From Neoarius graeffei (taxonomy: Eukaryota; Chordata; Actinopteri; Siluriformes; Ariidae), in NCBI RefSeq assembly GCF_027579695.1, contig NC_083577.1:39037198-39101197 (forward strand): a stretch of DNA of 64,000 nt. The letters run 5' to 3'. Position 1 is the stretch's first letter. Each line of letters starts with the position of its first letter. The position numbers and the translations under genes were made by a program. This document shows positions 34,001-45,508 of this stretch, piece by piece. Below the pieces are notes generated by a model, which was given only the letters and a program-made list of their open reading frames with translations, did no database searches and had not been told where the DNA came from.

Positions 34001-37000
34001 AAAGCCACAGTCTGTGGCTGGGATAGCACCCCTCCCACTCCAGTCTCTGAGGCATCCACCTCAACTGTGAGATGCTTGGTTGGGTCAGGATGCTGCAGAA
34101 TGGGGGCTGAGGTGAATGCAGTCTTAAGTCTGCCGAAGGCATCCTCAGCTGCAGGGTTCCAGAGATGTTTGGGACCTTCCTTTAGCAGGGTGGTTAAGGG
34201 AGCCGTGATGGTGCTGAAACCTCTGATAAAGCATTAGTAGAAGTTAGCAAAACCAAGAAAACATTGAAGCTCTTTCACCAATGTGGGTACTTTACAGATA
34301 TTTGGTTTAGTCTGCTGAAGTCTATACAAGGTTGAAGGCCTCACCCATTCTTCTCCACAAAGAAGAATCCTGCAGAGGCAGGTGACTTGGAGGGACAAAT
34401 GTAACCCTGGTTGAGCGCTTCCTGAATGTACTCCTCCATTGCAGCCTGTTCCTTCTGGGAAAGTGGGTAGATTCGGCTGCATGGAGGTAACGCGCCTGGG
34501 AGGAGATCAATAGCACAATTGTAAGGGCGATGTGGTGGTAGGCTTACCTTTACTAAAAATCTCCTTCAGGTCAGAATAACATTCTGGTACGTTGTCCAGT
34601 GAATCCGGTTGAGGACTTTCAACAGAAGTAGACAAAACGAATAGCTGGGGGCGCAAAAAACAGTTCTGAAAGCATGTAGGGGACCATCGGAGGATTTCCA
34701 CATTTTGCCAATTTATCAGACGGTCATGGAGCTGTAACCATGGGTAACCCAGGATGATGTCGTGGTTAACCGTAGAAGTGAAGTGAGAATGGAGAGCTCC
34801 TACTTGGTTGTGAACTGGAGTGGTTCTAGTTGTGACGAGACCATCTCCTATAGGTCCTCCGTTGATGGTCCTGATGCTGAGTGGACTCTGCAGAGGAGTT
34901 GTGGACAGATTGAACTCCTGGATGATTGAACTGTTGAGGAGGTTCCCCTCTGCCCTGAGTCAACAAATGCAGATAACATGTGTCAAGGCTGGCAGTTTCA
35001 ACAACACAGGTACTTTCAATGATTGTGAATTAAAGTTTCTCACCAGACTCACCATATCAGGAGCAGGCTCAGAGTTGTTGCAAGTAGGGCAGACTGGACA
35101 CTGTGTTATATGATGGTTGGAACTCCCACAATAGAAGCATAGCCCCTCGCATCACCTTCTCTCTCTCATTCAGAGTGTTTCAGCCTAGTTTGAAAAACCT
35201 CCATGGGTGTGGATGCATCAGCTGACTGAGCTGGTCTGGTGTCCTCCTTGAGAGAGGGTTGGCTGGAAAGTAGATGATCCAGTCAAATAGCAAGGTGTAT
35301 GAGGGAGTCCAAAGTGAGATGTTCATCTCTACAAGCCAGTTCACTCAATATTTCGGGATGAAGACCTTGGCGAAACACTGCTTTCAGAGCTGGCTCATTC
35401 CATCCACTAGTGGCTGCAAGAGATTGGAAATCCAGCATATACTTGGCTACTCCTCTTGCCCCTTGAGTGATGGTGAGTAGACTTTCGCCAACTTCTATCC
35501 CTTCAGGTTCGTGATCTAACACTCGTTTGAATAGTTCTAGAAAACGCTCATATGAAGTGGTATGCTCCTCTCCATTCTTCCATACCACACTAGCCCCCTG
35601 TAGCACTGTACCAGTGAGAAAAGAGAGAAACTTTGCAATCTTACATTCATCAGAGAGGTTTGGCATGGTAGCAAAGTACAAGGAGCACTGAAGCAGAAAT
35701 CCCCTACAGTTAAGGGCATTACCGGCATATTTCTTGGGAGTTGGGAGAAGCTGCACGTGAGTTGAAAGAGGCATCAGAACACATTAGGAGGGCCTGCAGC
35801 ATCACAGTAGTTAACTGTGCCAATGTTGAGGTCAGTGAGCATCTGCTGATGTTCTCCTAAGAGGTGTCCCTGACCATATAAAGCCGTTTGCTTTGCCATC
35901 TCTACTACATCCATAACAAGGCAAAGTATCCTGTCAGATTGCAGGCACTCACAGATGTAAGTGCAAGGGAGAGCAGGGATGCAAACAGGAAGCATAGTCA
36001 AATCAGTAAGCAAACTCATAGAAAGCAGGCAGGGGTAGGTTGATAGGCAAACAGAAATGGTAGAGAGCAGACTAAAGAGTTAAACGGGTAAACGTAGAAA
36101 AGGTGCGTGCCTGCAGGGCTCGGTATGACTGGGTAAACACACAACAATGCTTCACACTAAAGGTGTGTGAGGGAGAGGCTTAAGTAGCACTGCTGATTAA
36201 CAGTTAACGATAGTCAGCTGCACTTAAGAGGGAGACAGGGGGCACTGTGAACTTTGGCCGTTGTAGTCTTGGGAAGCCATGTTTGTAGTTCTGTTAGAGT
36301 TTTGACTCACAACGCCATTACTGACATTCACATATATATCTCAGGGTTCTAACTAGGCCTTTTCAGCATATCGGTCCAATATGCAATGTTTCCTTACCGC
36401 TATGCCCACAATATTGCCGACACGTCTGTAAAAGTTACCGCTCACTAATAAAAAAGACTTGACAAACTTAAAAATGTGGTCTTTTGTTTAATTTTCTCTC
36501 GTTATCCCCATGCTGCGATGACAGCGCACCTCCGTGCGAATGTTTTACATTCGGACATACTCTACTGTCCGTCCATGTAAGCGCCCAGTTCATAGTTCAC
36601 CCGAGTAGTTCCATGTGGAGATTGCCACTGATCATGCTCGTCCAATTCACCTGCTTCCTTATGCTGTGTTTGCAGTAAAGTGCCATCCATGTTAAGAGCA
36701 TACCTGCAAACTCATGAGGGTTGAAAAAGGTGACAAACTACCGGTAACCCCTGCATGTGCCCCACGCCTCACTGCTGCGCCATCGTAGCCCTGTCCCACA
36801 AGGTTTTTCTTGTACTCCAGCCCATGTTTCTCAAGGCAGCATATAATCTTGTCACTTAAGGCGGTGGCATCCAGGTGTTCTGCCACTTCAAACTCCAGAA
36901 AGCTTTCATGAACCACACCGTTGTAAAAAATATCTCAGAACAAATGGCATTTGCTCTTTTTTCTGAACATCTTTAGTTTCATCAACAATAACTGAAAACT

Positions 37001-40000
37001 GCTTGCTCGTTTTAACTTCCTGGATGATTTCCTCTTTGACCATTGCAGCCAAGCACTCAAGTATTTCATTCTGTATTGTTTTACTTGTGTATTTTGCATT
37101 TTTAGCTTATTGTTCAAGTCTTTTTTTAATGATGGGGTTATGATTACCCAGCAAGTCTAACATAGAAAGAAAAACACCCTTTTTTTCAGAGTCAAGAGAC
37201 TCCCTGTGACCCTGCTGTGCTGTTTTCTGTGGCTGTTAGAACTAAAATTTCAGCTAATGTTTTAACGTAGTATTGATTTTAACAAAGTTATCACGTTTTT
37301 ACAATATATTTAACATAACATCACGTTATTTCATGATATTTTCATGTAATAACGTGAAAACACCTTATCAAGAAATAACGTGAAAATATGGTTTAACGTC
37401 CTAGGCCAGGCTACTTCCATTAAAAGCAGACGGCCTAGCCTACTGTAGAACTTGGGTCGAGCAAAAACACCGAGTAAAAACATGGCTGAATCCTGAATGA
37501 CTCCTATTTGTATAAATAGGGGACTACATAGGCGGCAAAACGTAGTGTTTTTCCCTGCCATGGAAGTGCACTTTATTGAAGAGGAAGCAATTTGCATTAC
37601 AGCCTTGAATGAGGATTTAAAATGGCGGCTCGGCTCAGTTTTCCCTTCCTCCTTCAGTATACAAGTGCGCTTCCATGTTTAGGCAGGAGGGCTGATAGAA
37701 GTGGCGAAACATTTTACTTTTTATCGTTTCTTTCACAACTTGAATGCGTTGAAACAAAAAATTATGACAAACTAACGCCGCTTACACTAAAATATTGAGG
37801 GAAATTTGTAATAAAAACTTTACGGTCGGCAATTTCGACACGGAAATTCTCGATCAGTCGGGTTACCGGAAACACCCTTTTTTTTTTTTTTTTTTGGCCT
37901 TACATGCATAGTTAGCTAAATAACGTTCTCCCACACGATTTTTATCCTCTCAAAATCAGCATCACAACTATGCTAGCACTGTTCATTCATTATAATTTCA
38001 TTTCTTGATAGATAGTTAATCAGCTTTTACCTCTGTCCTCCCGTGTCTCCTTTCCTCGCGACTCCTGGCTCCCTCGCTTTGCGCCTCTCAATTTTCCAAA
38101 ACAACCAATCTCTGGCGTTATCTCGTGCTGCATTCGCCACAGTCGGACATTGGAAATTCGCGCATGTAAATGTCAAATTGGCTGTAATTTTTCTTTGAAT
38201 TCGTCGCTGCCAACTGGGGTGGCAAGGCTTTCTTTTAGGGTGGCATTTGCCACCCTGGTAGATCCGCCCATGGTTATTCACCCCCGAGCACACTGGAAAC
38301 TGTTCCATTGGTATGTTCAGATCCAGTCGCGAGCTGAGGTTGCCAGATCTCTCTATAAAAAGGTGACTTTGCGGTCTGAATCTGTGGAATATTCGTAAGT
38401 GAGGACTGGCAACCAGCAGTGGGTTGTGCACCAGCTGATCAGAACTCCAATGGAAAAGAAGCGCGTGTTAGTAACTGTTTATCTCGATTGGCTGTAACCT
38501 TGTAAGTGAAATGTTTGGCAACAATAACGTTGTAGCCTGCCTACCCCCCTCCCCCCCAAAAAAAACTCTTCGGATCTACACGAGTCACACAAGTGACCTA
38601 TTTTGGGATCAAAACGGCAAATTTTACCGAAAGGTGAGGAGTTTGCAGGTATGTAAGAGGCGCTTATGCACCATGCATGTACTGTAATACGTGCCAGTCC
38701 CCAGCAATTTTTTTTTTTTTAATGACACAACACGGTGCATTGAAACCGTCGGAATAATGGTCAGTAGGGGAAGGTACGATATGAGTTAGATCTGGATGGT
38801 CATGTATTGTAATTGAATAGCTGAAGCTGAAAGTAAAGCTGACACTTTGTGAACATCAACTGGTTGTTTTATTCTTATTATATTCTTATTCCATAAATAT
38901 CTCACTAATATAGTTGAATATTACTTATGATAAGGCTTCTATCAAAAACAACCACAGCAACTTTTGGCAAAAAAAAAAAAACAACCTCTCATTAATATTA
39001 CCAAAAGAGAGTGACTTTCAGGGAGGCCTGTAAGTGCCAGTAAATGCACTAGAATGCATCTACGAGCATGCAGAACCCATGACCTTTCCCGGCTCTTATG
39101 AATGGTACCACTACGCTGATATTTTGGTTGAGTTAGAGCCCTGATATATTACACACACCAGTTATTCCACAAAATCAAGTCATACATGAGCTGAGAGCCG
39201 ACGAGGCGTATCACACCGAGTTGGCTATAAGCCATGTACGACGAGATTGAGTGGAATAACTGTTTTATTCTATCCACATTCACCGGATTTTGAGAAACAG
39301 AATTCGATAAATAAAAAATTTGTACAAAACATCCAATAAAATCATTTCCATTTAAAATGTAAACAAATCAGCAAAATGACATTAGCAATTTGTGGAAAAT
39401 GCTATGATAATAATTCTTGAAAAATAAAAAAAGATACTTTCTTACCATCAAATACTTTTATCCCATATTTTGTTGCTTTTTTTGTATTTTGGAGGGTTTT
39501 GTTTTCAAGTAGAGTTTTTATTTCATCCTCGGTTGGCTCAGTAACATGCTCCGCCATTTTCTTTTCTTCTTTTTTTGGCGGTTGGCAAACCAACTTAACT
39601 GTACATAACTGCTACCAACTGGGCTGGAGTGTGGAACAGGAGATATTGGGGGTAGCAACTATATTCTTTTATTTAGCTATTTCTGTTTCTTTAAAATATT
39701 TGATAAAAAAGTGATATATCTGACTTGATGCGCTCTGCCATTTTGTTTTTCTCTGCTCACCATATATGAGCTGATATCCTAGTAGTAGTGGAGCCAATCA
39801 GAGTGCGCGATTGCTCATATCCAGTGGTCAGAAGTTTACATACGATGACATGAATGTCATCTTGGATATGAATGTCATGGCAATATTTGGGCTTTCAGTA
39901 ATTTCTTTGAACTGTTCTTTTTCTGTAGCAGAATGTACAGCATACATCTTTAATAAAAAAACACTACAATTTTGTGCACAAGTTTTAATTTTCTTTGGGT

Positions 40001-43000
40001 TTTCTTAAATCAACATGGGGTCAAAATTATACATACAGCACACTTAATATTTGGGTAAAATGTCTCTTCATAAGATTCACCTTGAACAAACATTTTTATT
40101 TACCATGAACAAGCTTCTGGCAGAATTCTGGTTGGATATTTCATGACTCTTCATGGTAGAATTGGTAGAGTTCAATTAAATTTATTTTTTTTCTTGGCAT
40201 GGACTCTACTTATAAGCATGGTCCATATGTTTTCAGTAGGGTTGAAGTCAGGACTTGTTTTAAAGTGCATATCACAGGTAAATTCAGGAGCAAGATCAAC
40301 GTAATTCTCCTATTTTATATTAAACTTTGGTCAAATATCTGTCACATTTTGCATTTTGTGCAATTTTTTTTTTACCTTGCGCAATACCAGAAAAATTCAG
40401 TTGAAATCAAGCCATTTGAGGCGAATTGGTCCGCCTCTGAAAAAACTTGGCATTTGGATTTCCCGGCAAACATTGATTTTTGTGACGTCGCGTGCAGAAT
40501 GCCTCCCTCTGAATCCTACGTCAGCACTGGTTTGTTTATGAGAAAACGACCTGGTGGTTTTCTGCAAATTTCTTCAACGTTATCATGTAATTATTGAAAT
40601 GGTTAACAGATGTATCGTAGAAGGGTGTAGCAACACCAATTTTGATGGGATTAGTACTCATTGTTTTCCAAAAGACCAGACAATGAGAGAGAAATGGGAG
40701 CGCTTCGTGCGAGGCTCCCGGAAGCCGAGGACCAAAGCAGAGCCGAGAAAAAGACCAAGAAAATCGGCGATTCACAAGTTGACTGTTGCCAGGGTAAGAA
40801 ATAAGAGACTATACTCTAAATTAGGTGTTCCTGTGTTTGTGTGGTACATGGATAATGTTATTTATTGACACACACAAAAGTAAACAACACGAAAGCGTTG
40901 GGCGATAATACACTTACTTAGATTAGATTAGATTAGATTAGATTAGATTAGATTAGATTAGATTAGATTAGATTAGATTAGAACTTTACTGATCCCTTTG
41001 GGAGGGTTCCCTCAGGGAAATTAAAAAGATACAGTCCACACAGCCTGGTAAAAAGCAGCCAAAGTAGAGTCCAAAGTAGCATGTTTAAAGTCCCCAGAAA
41101 TGATGATAAATGCCTCAGGGTGCTGTGTCTGCAGCCTTGCTGTGACAGAGTGAATCCCCTCACATGCAGCGGCTGCGTCTACCCTCGGAGGGATGTAAAC
41201 ACAGATGGTGATGCTTGCACCTCCAAGTCCGGGCAACATAAGACCGTCTTTACGGAGAAATGTCCCAGGTTACACCAGCGGTTATTCACGTAAATGATGT
41301 GTCCCCCACCTTTGCCTTTCCCGCATGCTTTAGTGTCTCTGTCGGCTCTCACAGCAGTGAATCCCCGCAGGTCCACGTTAGCATCCGGTACAAGGAGTGT
41401 TAGCCATGTCTCTGTAAAAATAAATAAGCTGCTCTCCCGGTAAATCCACTGGTTGTTCAGTGCGGATAGCTCATCGACCTTATTTGGCAGTGAGTTCACA
41501 TTCCTCATGATAACGAAGGGAATGGATGGTTTGTAGCAGTGCTTAATTTGTGAAGTGGGAGGTCCCGGGCCGGAACGCAGGAGGTGGGTGGGTCCGGCGA
41601 CTCAAAAAAAAAAAAAAGGCGGGGGGTGGTTTACTATAACTTTACGCACACACGCCTATTGCATGACATGTATTGCAACAGCACCAGTTATCAAATCCTG
41701 GACAACAATGGACAACGCTCAGAATGTTCTCCAAACAGGCACTCAAGTTCACTCTCGCTCTCCACACATACAAGGCAGGGGTCGGGAACCTTTTTGGCTG
41801 AGAGAGCCATGAAAGCCACATATTTTCAAATACATTTTCATGAGAGCCATATATAAAAAGTGACGCTGAATACAACTAAAATGCATTTTTACGTATGACC
41901 AACAATTTGAGTGCAAGATATTCTTTTTCATAATGAAGAGGCTCTTGACATGCCGTCTTCCTCCTGTCCCCCGCTGAATATTTTGACGCAAACATTCCTG
42001 TTGAAATGTACGGTAGCCTACCAGTCACCTTTTTTCCCTTTTTGCCATGTTCTTTGTCAAAAGGCTTTGCTTTGCGGACAGCTGACTTTTTCATTAAATG
42101 GAGGTGTACTTCTTGATCTCAATGTGAGCTGATTAATCTGCGAGCCAGATGCAGTCACCAAAAGAGCCACATCTGGCTCCCGAGCCATTGCAGACCCCTG
42201 CGTTAAGGCAACAACTGGATCAACAATTAACAAATCAAACACAGGTTACAATATATTGATGGCCATAATAAAACACAGCAGAGTAAAGACTTAATCTTGC
42301 TTGTGTATCTGACTGAGATTATAAAGAAAGTAAATAAATAAAACGGCCCTGGCACTTGCACCCACAACGCAGCCCCATAGACCATAGAACGCATTTGAAC
42401 AATAGACCTACCACGTGTCGACCGACCCGGCAGTGGACCCGCTTGGCAAAAAATAAAAAATAAAATAATATCAGACATTATGATCTTAGAAAACGCTTTA
42501 GTGACGAACAGTTACAGACAGTAATATGCCGTGATATTATGTTATAAAATATTATTTTTTATTAGGCTATATATTAAATGTATCTTCTAAAATAACAGAC
42601 TGTACTCATATCACAACTGGTTTATTTCACCATTGGAGATCAGATCACACAAGACATGAGTTAAATGACTCATTTTAAGGATTTAAGTAGGGTATTTAAA
42701 AGCATAGGTTGCCTAGGATTTCAAGCATATTTCAAGTTTAAAAACAGTGCCAGCAAACATAAGTGCAATCAATTCAAGTAATAGTTAAGAAATAAAGGGT
42801 TTACAAAACAAGTTGGAGAACTCATTTTAAGGATTCAAGTTTTACTATATTCCAAGGATTCAAGTAGCAGCCATAAGTGTAATCGATTCAAGTAATGGGT
42901 AAAAATTTTAGTAAGCGTTCTTGTTTTTTTGCCATTTTTTCCACAGCGCAAGCTAACGGCTTCAAAAAACCCGGTGTTCTATTGAGTGGAAGTATACACC

Positions 43001-45428
43001 CCATGTCCCCCCTCTTCCCCTTTCGCATAGATTTTGTGGATGTCATAGGAGAGAAATCAACAACAGATATCAAAATCAAAACCGAACACACTGTCTTCGT
43101 AAGAAGAGCAGAAAAGTAAAAAGGTGGGAAAAAAAGAGGTTTAAAGAGCTAACAACTACAGAGCAACTAGAGAGGCAGCCGTCTCACACAGTGCCCAAGG
43201 TCACATTTTCTTTACATTTTACTTCACATGTATCAAGGCAAGGGATATATGTGTCAGGGCTTGAGATCTCAGGACCTGTCAAACACATTAAATGTATATG
43301 CAACCCTGCTTAGCCGATTCCATGTGTGTAGCTTATGAAATCTTTCTCCTACAGTAGCCAGTACTCTTCTAAATGAAGAAATATATATAAATACATAATA
43401 GTAATTAGAAAAAAATATGATTTATGTAACAATAGATAGATGAGCATTGACACATGAATCCATGGGTTTAGAAGCTGAAGGTGACAATTCCATATTTCAA
43501 TGCAAAATCGCTAGCTGCTAAACTTGGTCTACACAGGCTGTAAACTGAAACCATGCAAGCTCTCACAGCCTGCTGGCGCTTCCGCAGGTGACATCACGAA
43601 TCTGGCTCCAGACTCCCTTGGGATTTTTCCAGACGCGTTTTGTTATTTTATTTTTTTCTGCTGTAGACAGATGGCCGGCGGCACGGTGGTGTAGTGGTTA
43701 GTGCTGTCGCCTCACAGCAAGAAGGTCCTGGGTCCGAGTCCCGGGGCCGGCGAGGGCCTTTCTGTGCGGAGTTTGCATGTTCTCCCCGTGTCCGCGTGGG
43801 TTTCCTCCGGGTGCTCCGGTTTCCCCCACAGTCCAAAGACATGCAGGTTAGGTTAACTGGTGACTCTAAATTGACCGTAGGTGTGAATGTGAGTGTGAAT
43901 GGTTGTCTGTGTCTATGTGTCAGCCCTGTGATGACCTGGCGACTTGTCCAGGGTGTACCCCGCCTTTCGCCCGTAGTCAGCTGGGATAGGCTCCAGCTTG
44001 CCTGCGACCCTGTAGAAGGATAAAGTGGCTAGAGATAATGAGATGAGATGAGACAGATGGCCTTGTGCAAAATTACCCTTCTGGATAAGTGGGTAAAGGG
44101 ATATACTTTCATATAAAAAAAATTAAATTGATCCAAGATATGCACTTTAAGCTTAATATTAGCCTGCTTTATCCTCCACAACCAGCTCTGATGTGTGTTT
44201 GGGTTCATTGTCCTGTTGTAACTCCCAAGTCCCAAGTTGTGTTCAAGTTTCTGATGGTTTATGCTGAAGAATTCTGAGGTAGTCCTCCTTCATTATTCCA
44301 TCCACTTTGTGCAGTGAACCAGTTCCAATGGCAGCAAAACAGCCCCAGGGTATGATGAGCCTACCACCACCACCAGCTCATACAGTGTCTCTCTGTACAT
44401 GGCGTTCATTGTGGCCAAACAACTCAATCTTTGTCTCATCTGACCATACAGCTATCCTCCAGAAGGCTTTTTTCTTTGTCCGTGTGGTCAGTTTCAAACT
44501 TTAGTTAAGCTTGAAGGTGTCAATTTTGGAGCAGGGGATTATTTCTTGGATCGCAGCCTCTTGGTGATCTGAACTGTAGATAGTGATCCATCAGCTTCCA
44601 GTTCATGGCAGGACTGTGCCATGGTGGTTCCCAGGTTATTCCTGACCATCCAAACCAATTTCCTTTCAGCTCAGGGTGACAGTTTGGGTTTTCTTGAAGC
44701 AAAGTGGCTTGGCAAAGTGACTACACCTCACAATAACTTGCATGCAATTGTTTGAACTGATCTTGGAATTTGCAGTTGTTTAGAAATAGTTCCAAGAGAC
44801 ATTCTGGAGTTGTGTATATCTGCAATCCTCTTTCTCATATCTGCACTGAGCTCCTTGGACTTTCCCATTTTACTGTGTGTTGGTCAATCTAATGGGTGCT
44901 GTAAACAAACCCTTTTTATGAAGGCACAAAGAAGCTACAAGCTGTAGGCAATCATGATCATTAACAGGAAGTTAAGAGACCTCGACCTTGGCAAGATAAA
45001 AGACATTTTAGAAGTTTCATCACCTCTGAATTAATAATCTACGTGAGCGTATGTAAATTTTTGACCCTGTATGTGTAATTTTGACCCTGTGTTGATTTCA
45101 GAAAACCAAAAGAAAATGAAAACTTGTGCACCAATTTCTAGTGTTTTTTTTTTTAAATTAAAGATGTATGCTGTACATTCTACCACAGAAGAAGAACAGT
45201 TCAGAGAAATTACTGAAAGCCCAAATATTGCCATGACATTCATATCCAAGATGACATTCATGTCACTGCATGTAAACTTCTGACATATATATGAAGTTCA
45301 TCTTCGGGTAGTGAATATATATTCCACGAGTGAGTGAAGCGAATGAGTGAAAATATTGTTCAACACAAGAAGATAAACTTCATATCTTTGTACCACCTGT
45401 GTAATGTTCTTTATATTATATAGACACA

Positions 45429-45508
<80 letters not shown>

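Larger units (their letters stand above)
31854..36326 (-). mobile_element. Old chromodomain Ty3/gypsy element (chromovirus)
   Basis: Two LTRs (31854-32250 and 35932-36326), TGTCAG...CTGACA, both minus orientation. They differ by many substitutions and indels, so this is an old insertion. Between them decayed gag and pol follow the order gag zinc knuckle, protease, RT, RNase H, integrase, chromodomain. It lies in MORC sense orientation within the 14.6-kb intron. Flanking target duplication not detected. Confidence 0.9.
40982..43335 (-). mobile_element. LINE deletion derivative, copy B (interrupted)
   Basis: 40982-41536 aligns with 23435-24003 of copy A, including the same junction where endonuclease coding meets 3' UTR (CAGCCTGGTAAAAAGCAG next to AGATACAGTCC). 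43085-43335 aligns with the 5' region 15522-15760. The intervening 41537-43084 is other DNA: a hAT-like end CAGTGCTTAATTTGTGAAG at 41537, a full small hAT and unassigned sequence. Endonuclease pieces at 41179-41508 and 41021-41239 are in different frames. Confidence 0.8.
40264..44146 (+). mobile_element. TTAA-flanked THAP element (Kolobok-like) with nested repeats
   Basis: Inverted ends AGTGCATATC (40264) and GATATGCACT (to 44146) with TTAA on both sides. It sits in the Tc1, whose halves fit when it and one TTAA are removed. It encodes a THAP-type exon at 40599. Its centre has been replaced or filled by a LINE copy (40919-43335), a hAT (41776-42200) and a SINE (43677-44052). TTAA target plus THAP points to Kolobok; piggyBac shares the TTAA target but not THAP. 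Confidence 0.75.
40050..44868 (-). pseudogene. Tc1 transposase in two pieces
   Basis: Start codon at 44866-44868: [20 protein letters not shown] followed by [17 protein letters not shown] (helix-turn-helix). The frame decays through 44151. The remaining part lies beyond the nested element at 40050-40259, with [14 protein letters not shown] carrying the catalytic Glu and several stops after it. Confidence 0.8.
39822..45284 (-). mobile_element. Tc1-like transposon split by a Kolobok-like element
   Basis: Left CAGTGGTCAGAAGTTTACAT and right ATGTAAACTTCTGAC are the two ends. Inside each, ATGACATGAATGTCATCTTGG and its complement continue the arm for about 200 bp. The body is interrupted at TTAA (40260-40263 / 44147-44150). 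The right terminus seems to lack a few bases. The arm sequence GAAGTTTACATAC is like that of the Sleeping Beauty/Tdr group. Confidence 0.88.

Noticed and set aside
35896..35931. Standard tRNA primer site in the chromovirus
   Set aside because: The sequence after the 5' LTR does not start with TGG or match a tRNA 3' end; self-priming is possible but cannot be shown here.
40919..40981. CRISPR-like array of short repeats
   Set aside because: Units are contiguous 5-mers without spacers; it is the tandem tail of a LINE in a eukaryotic genome.
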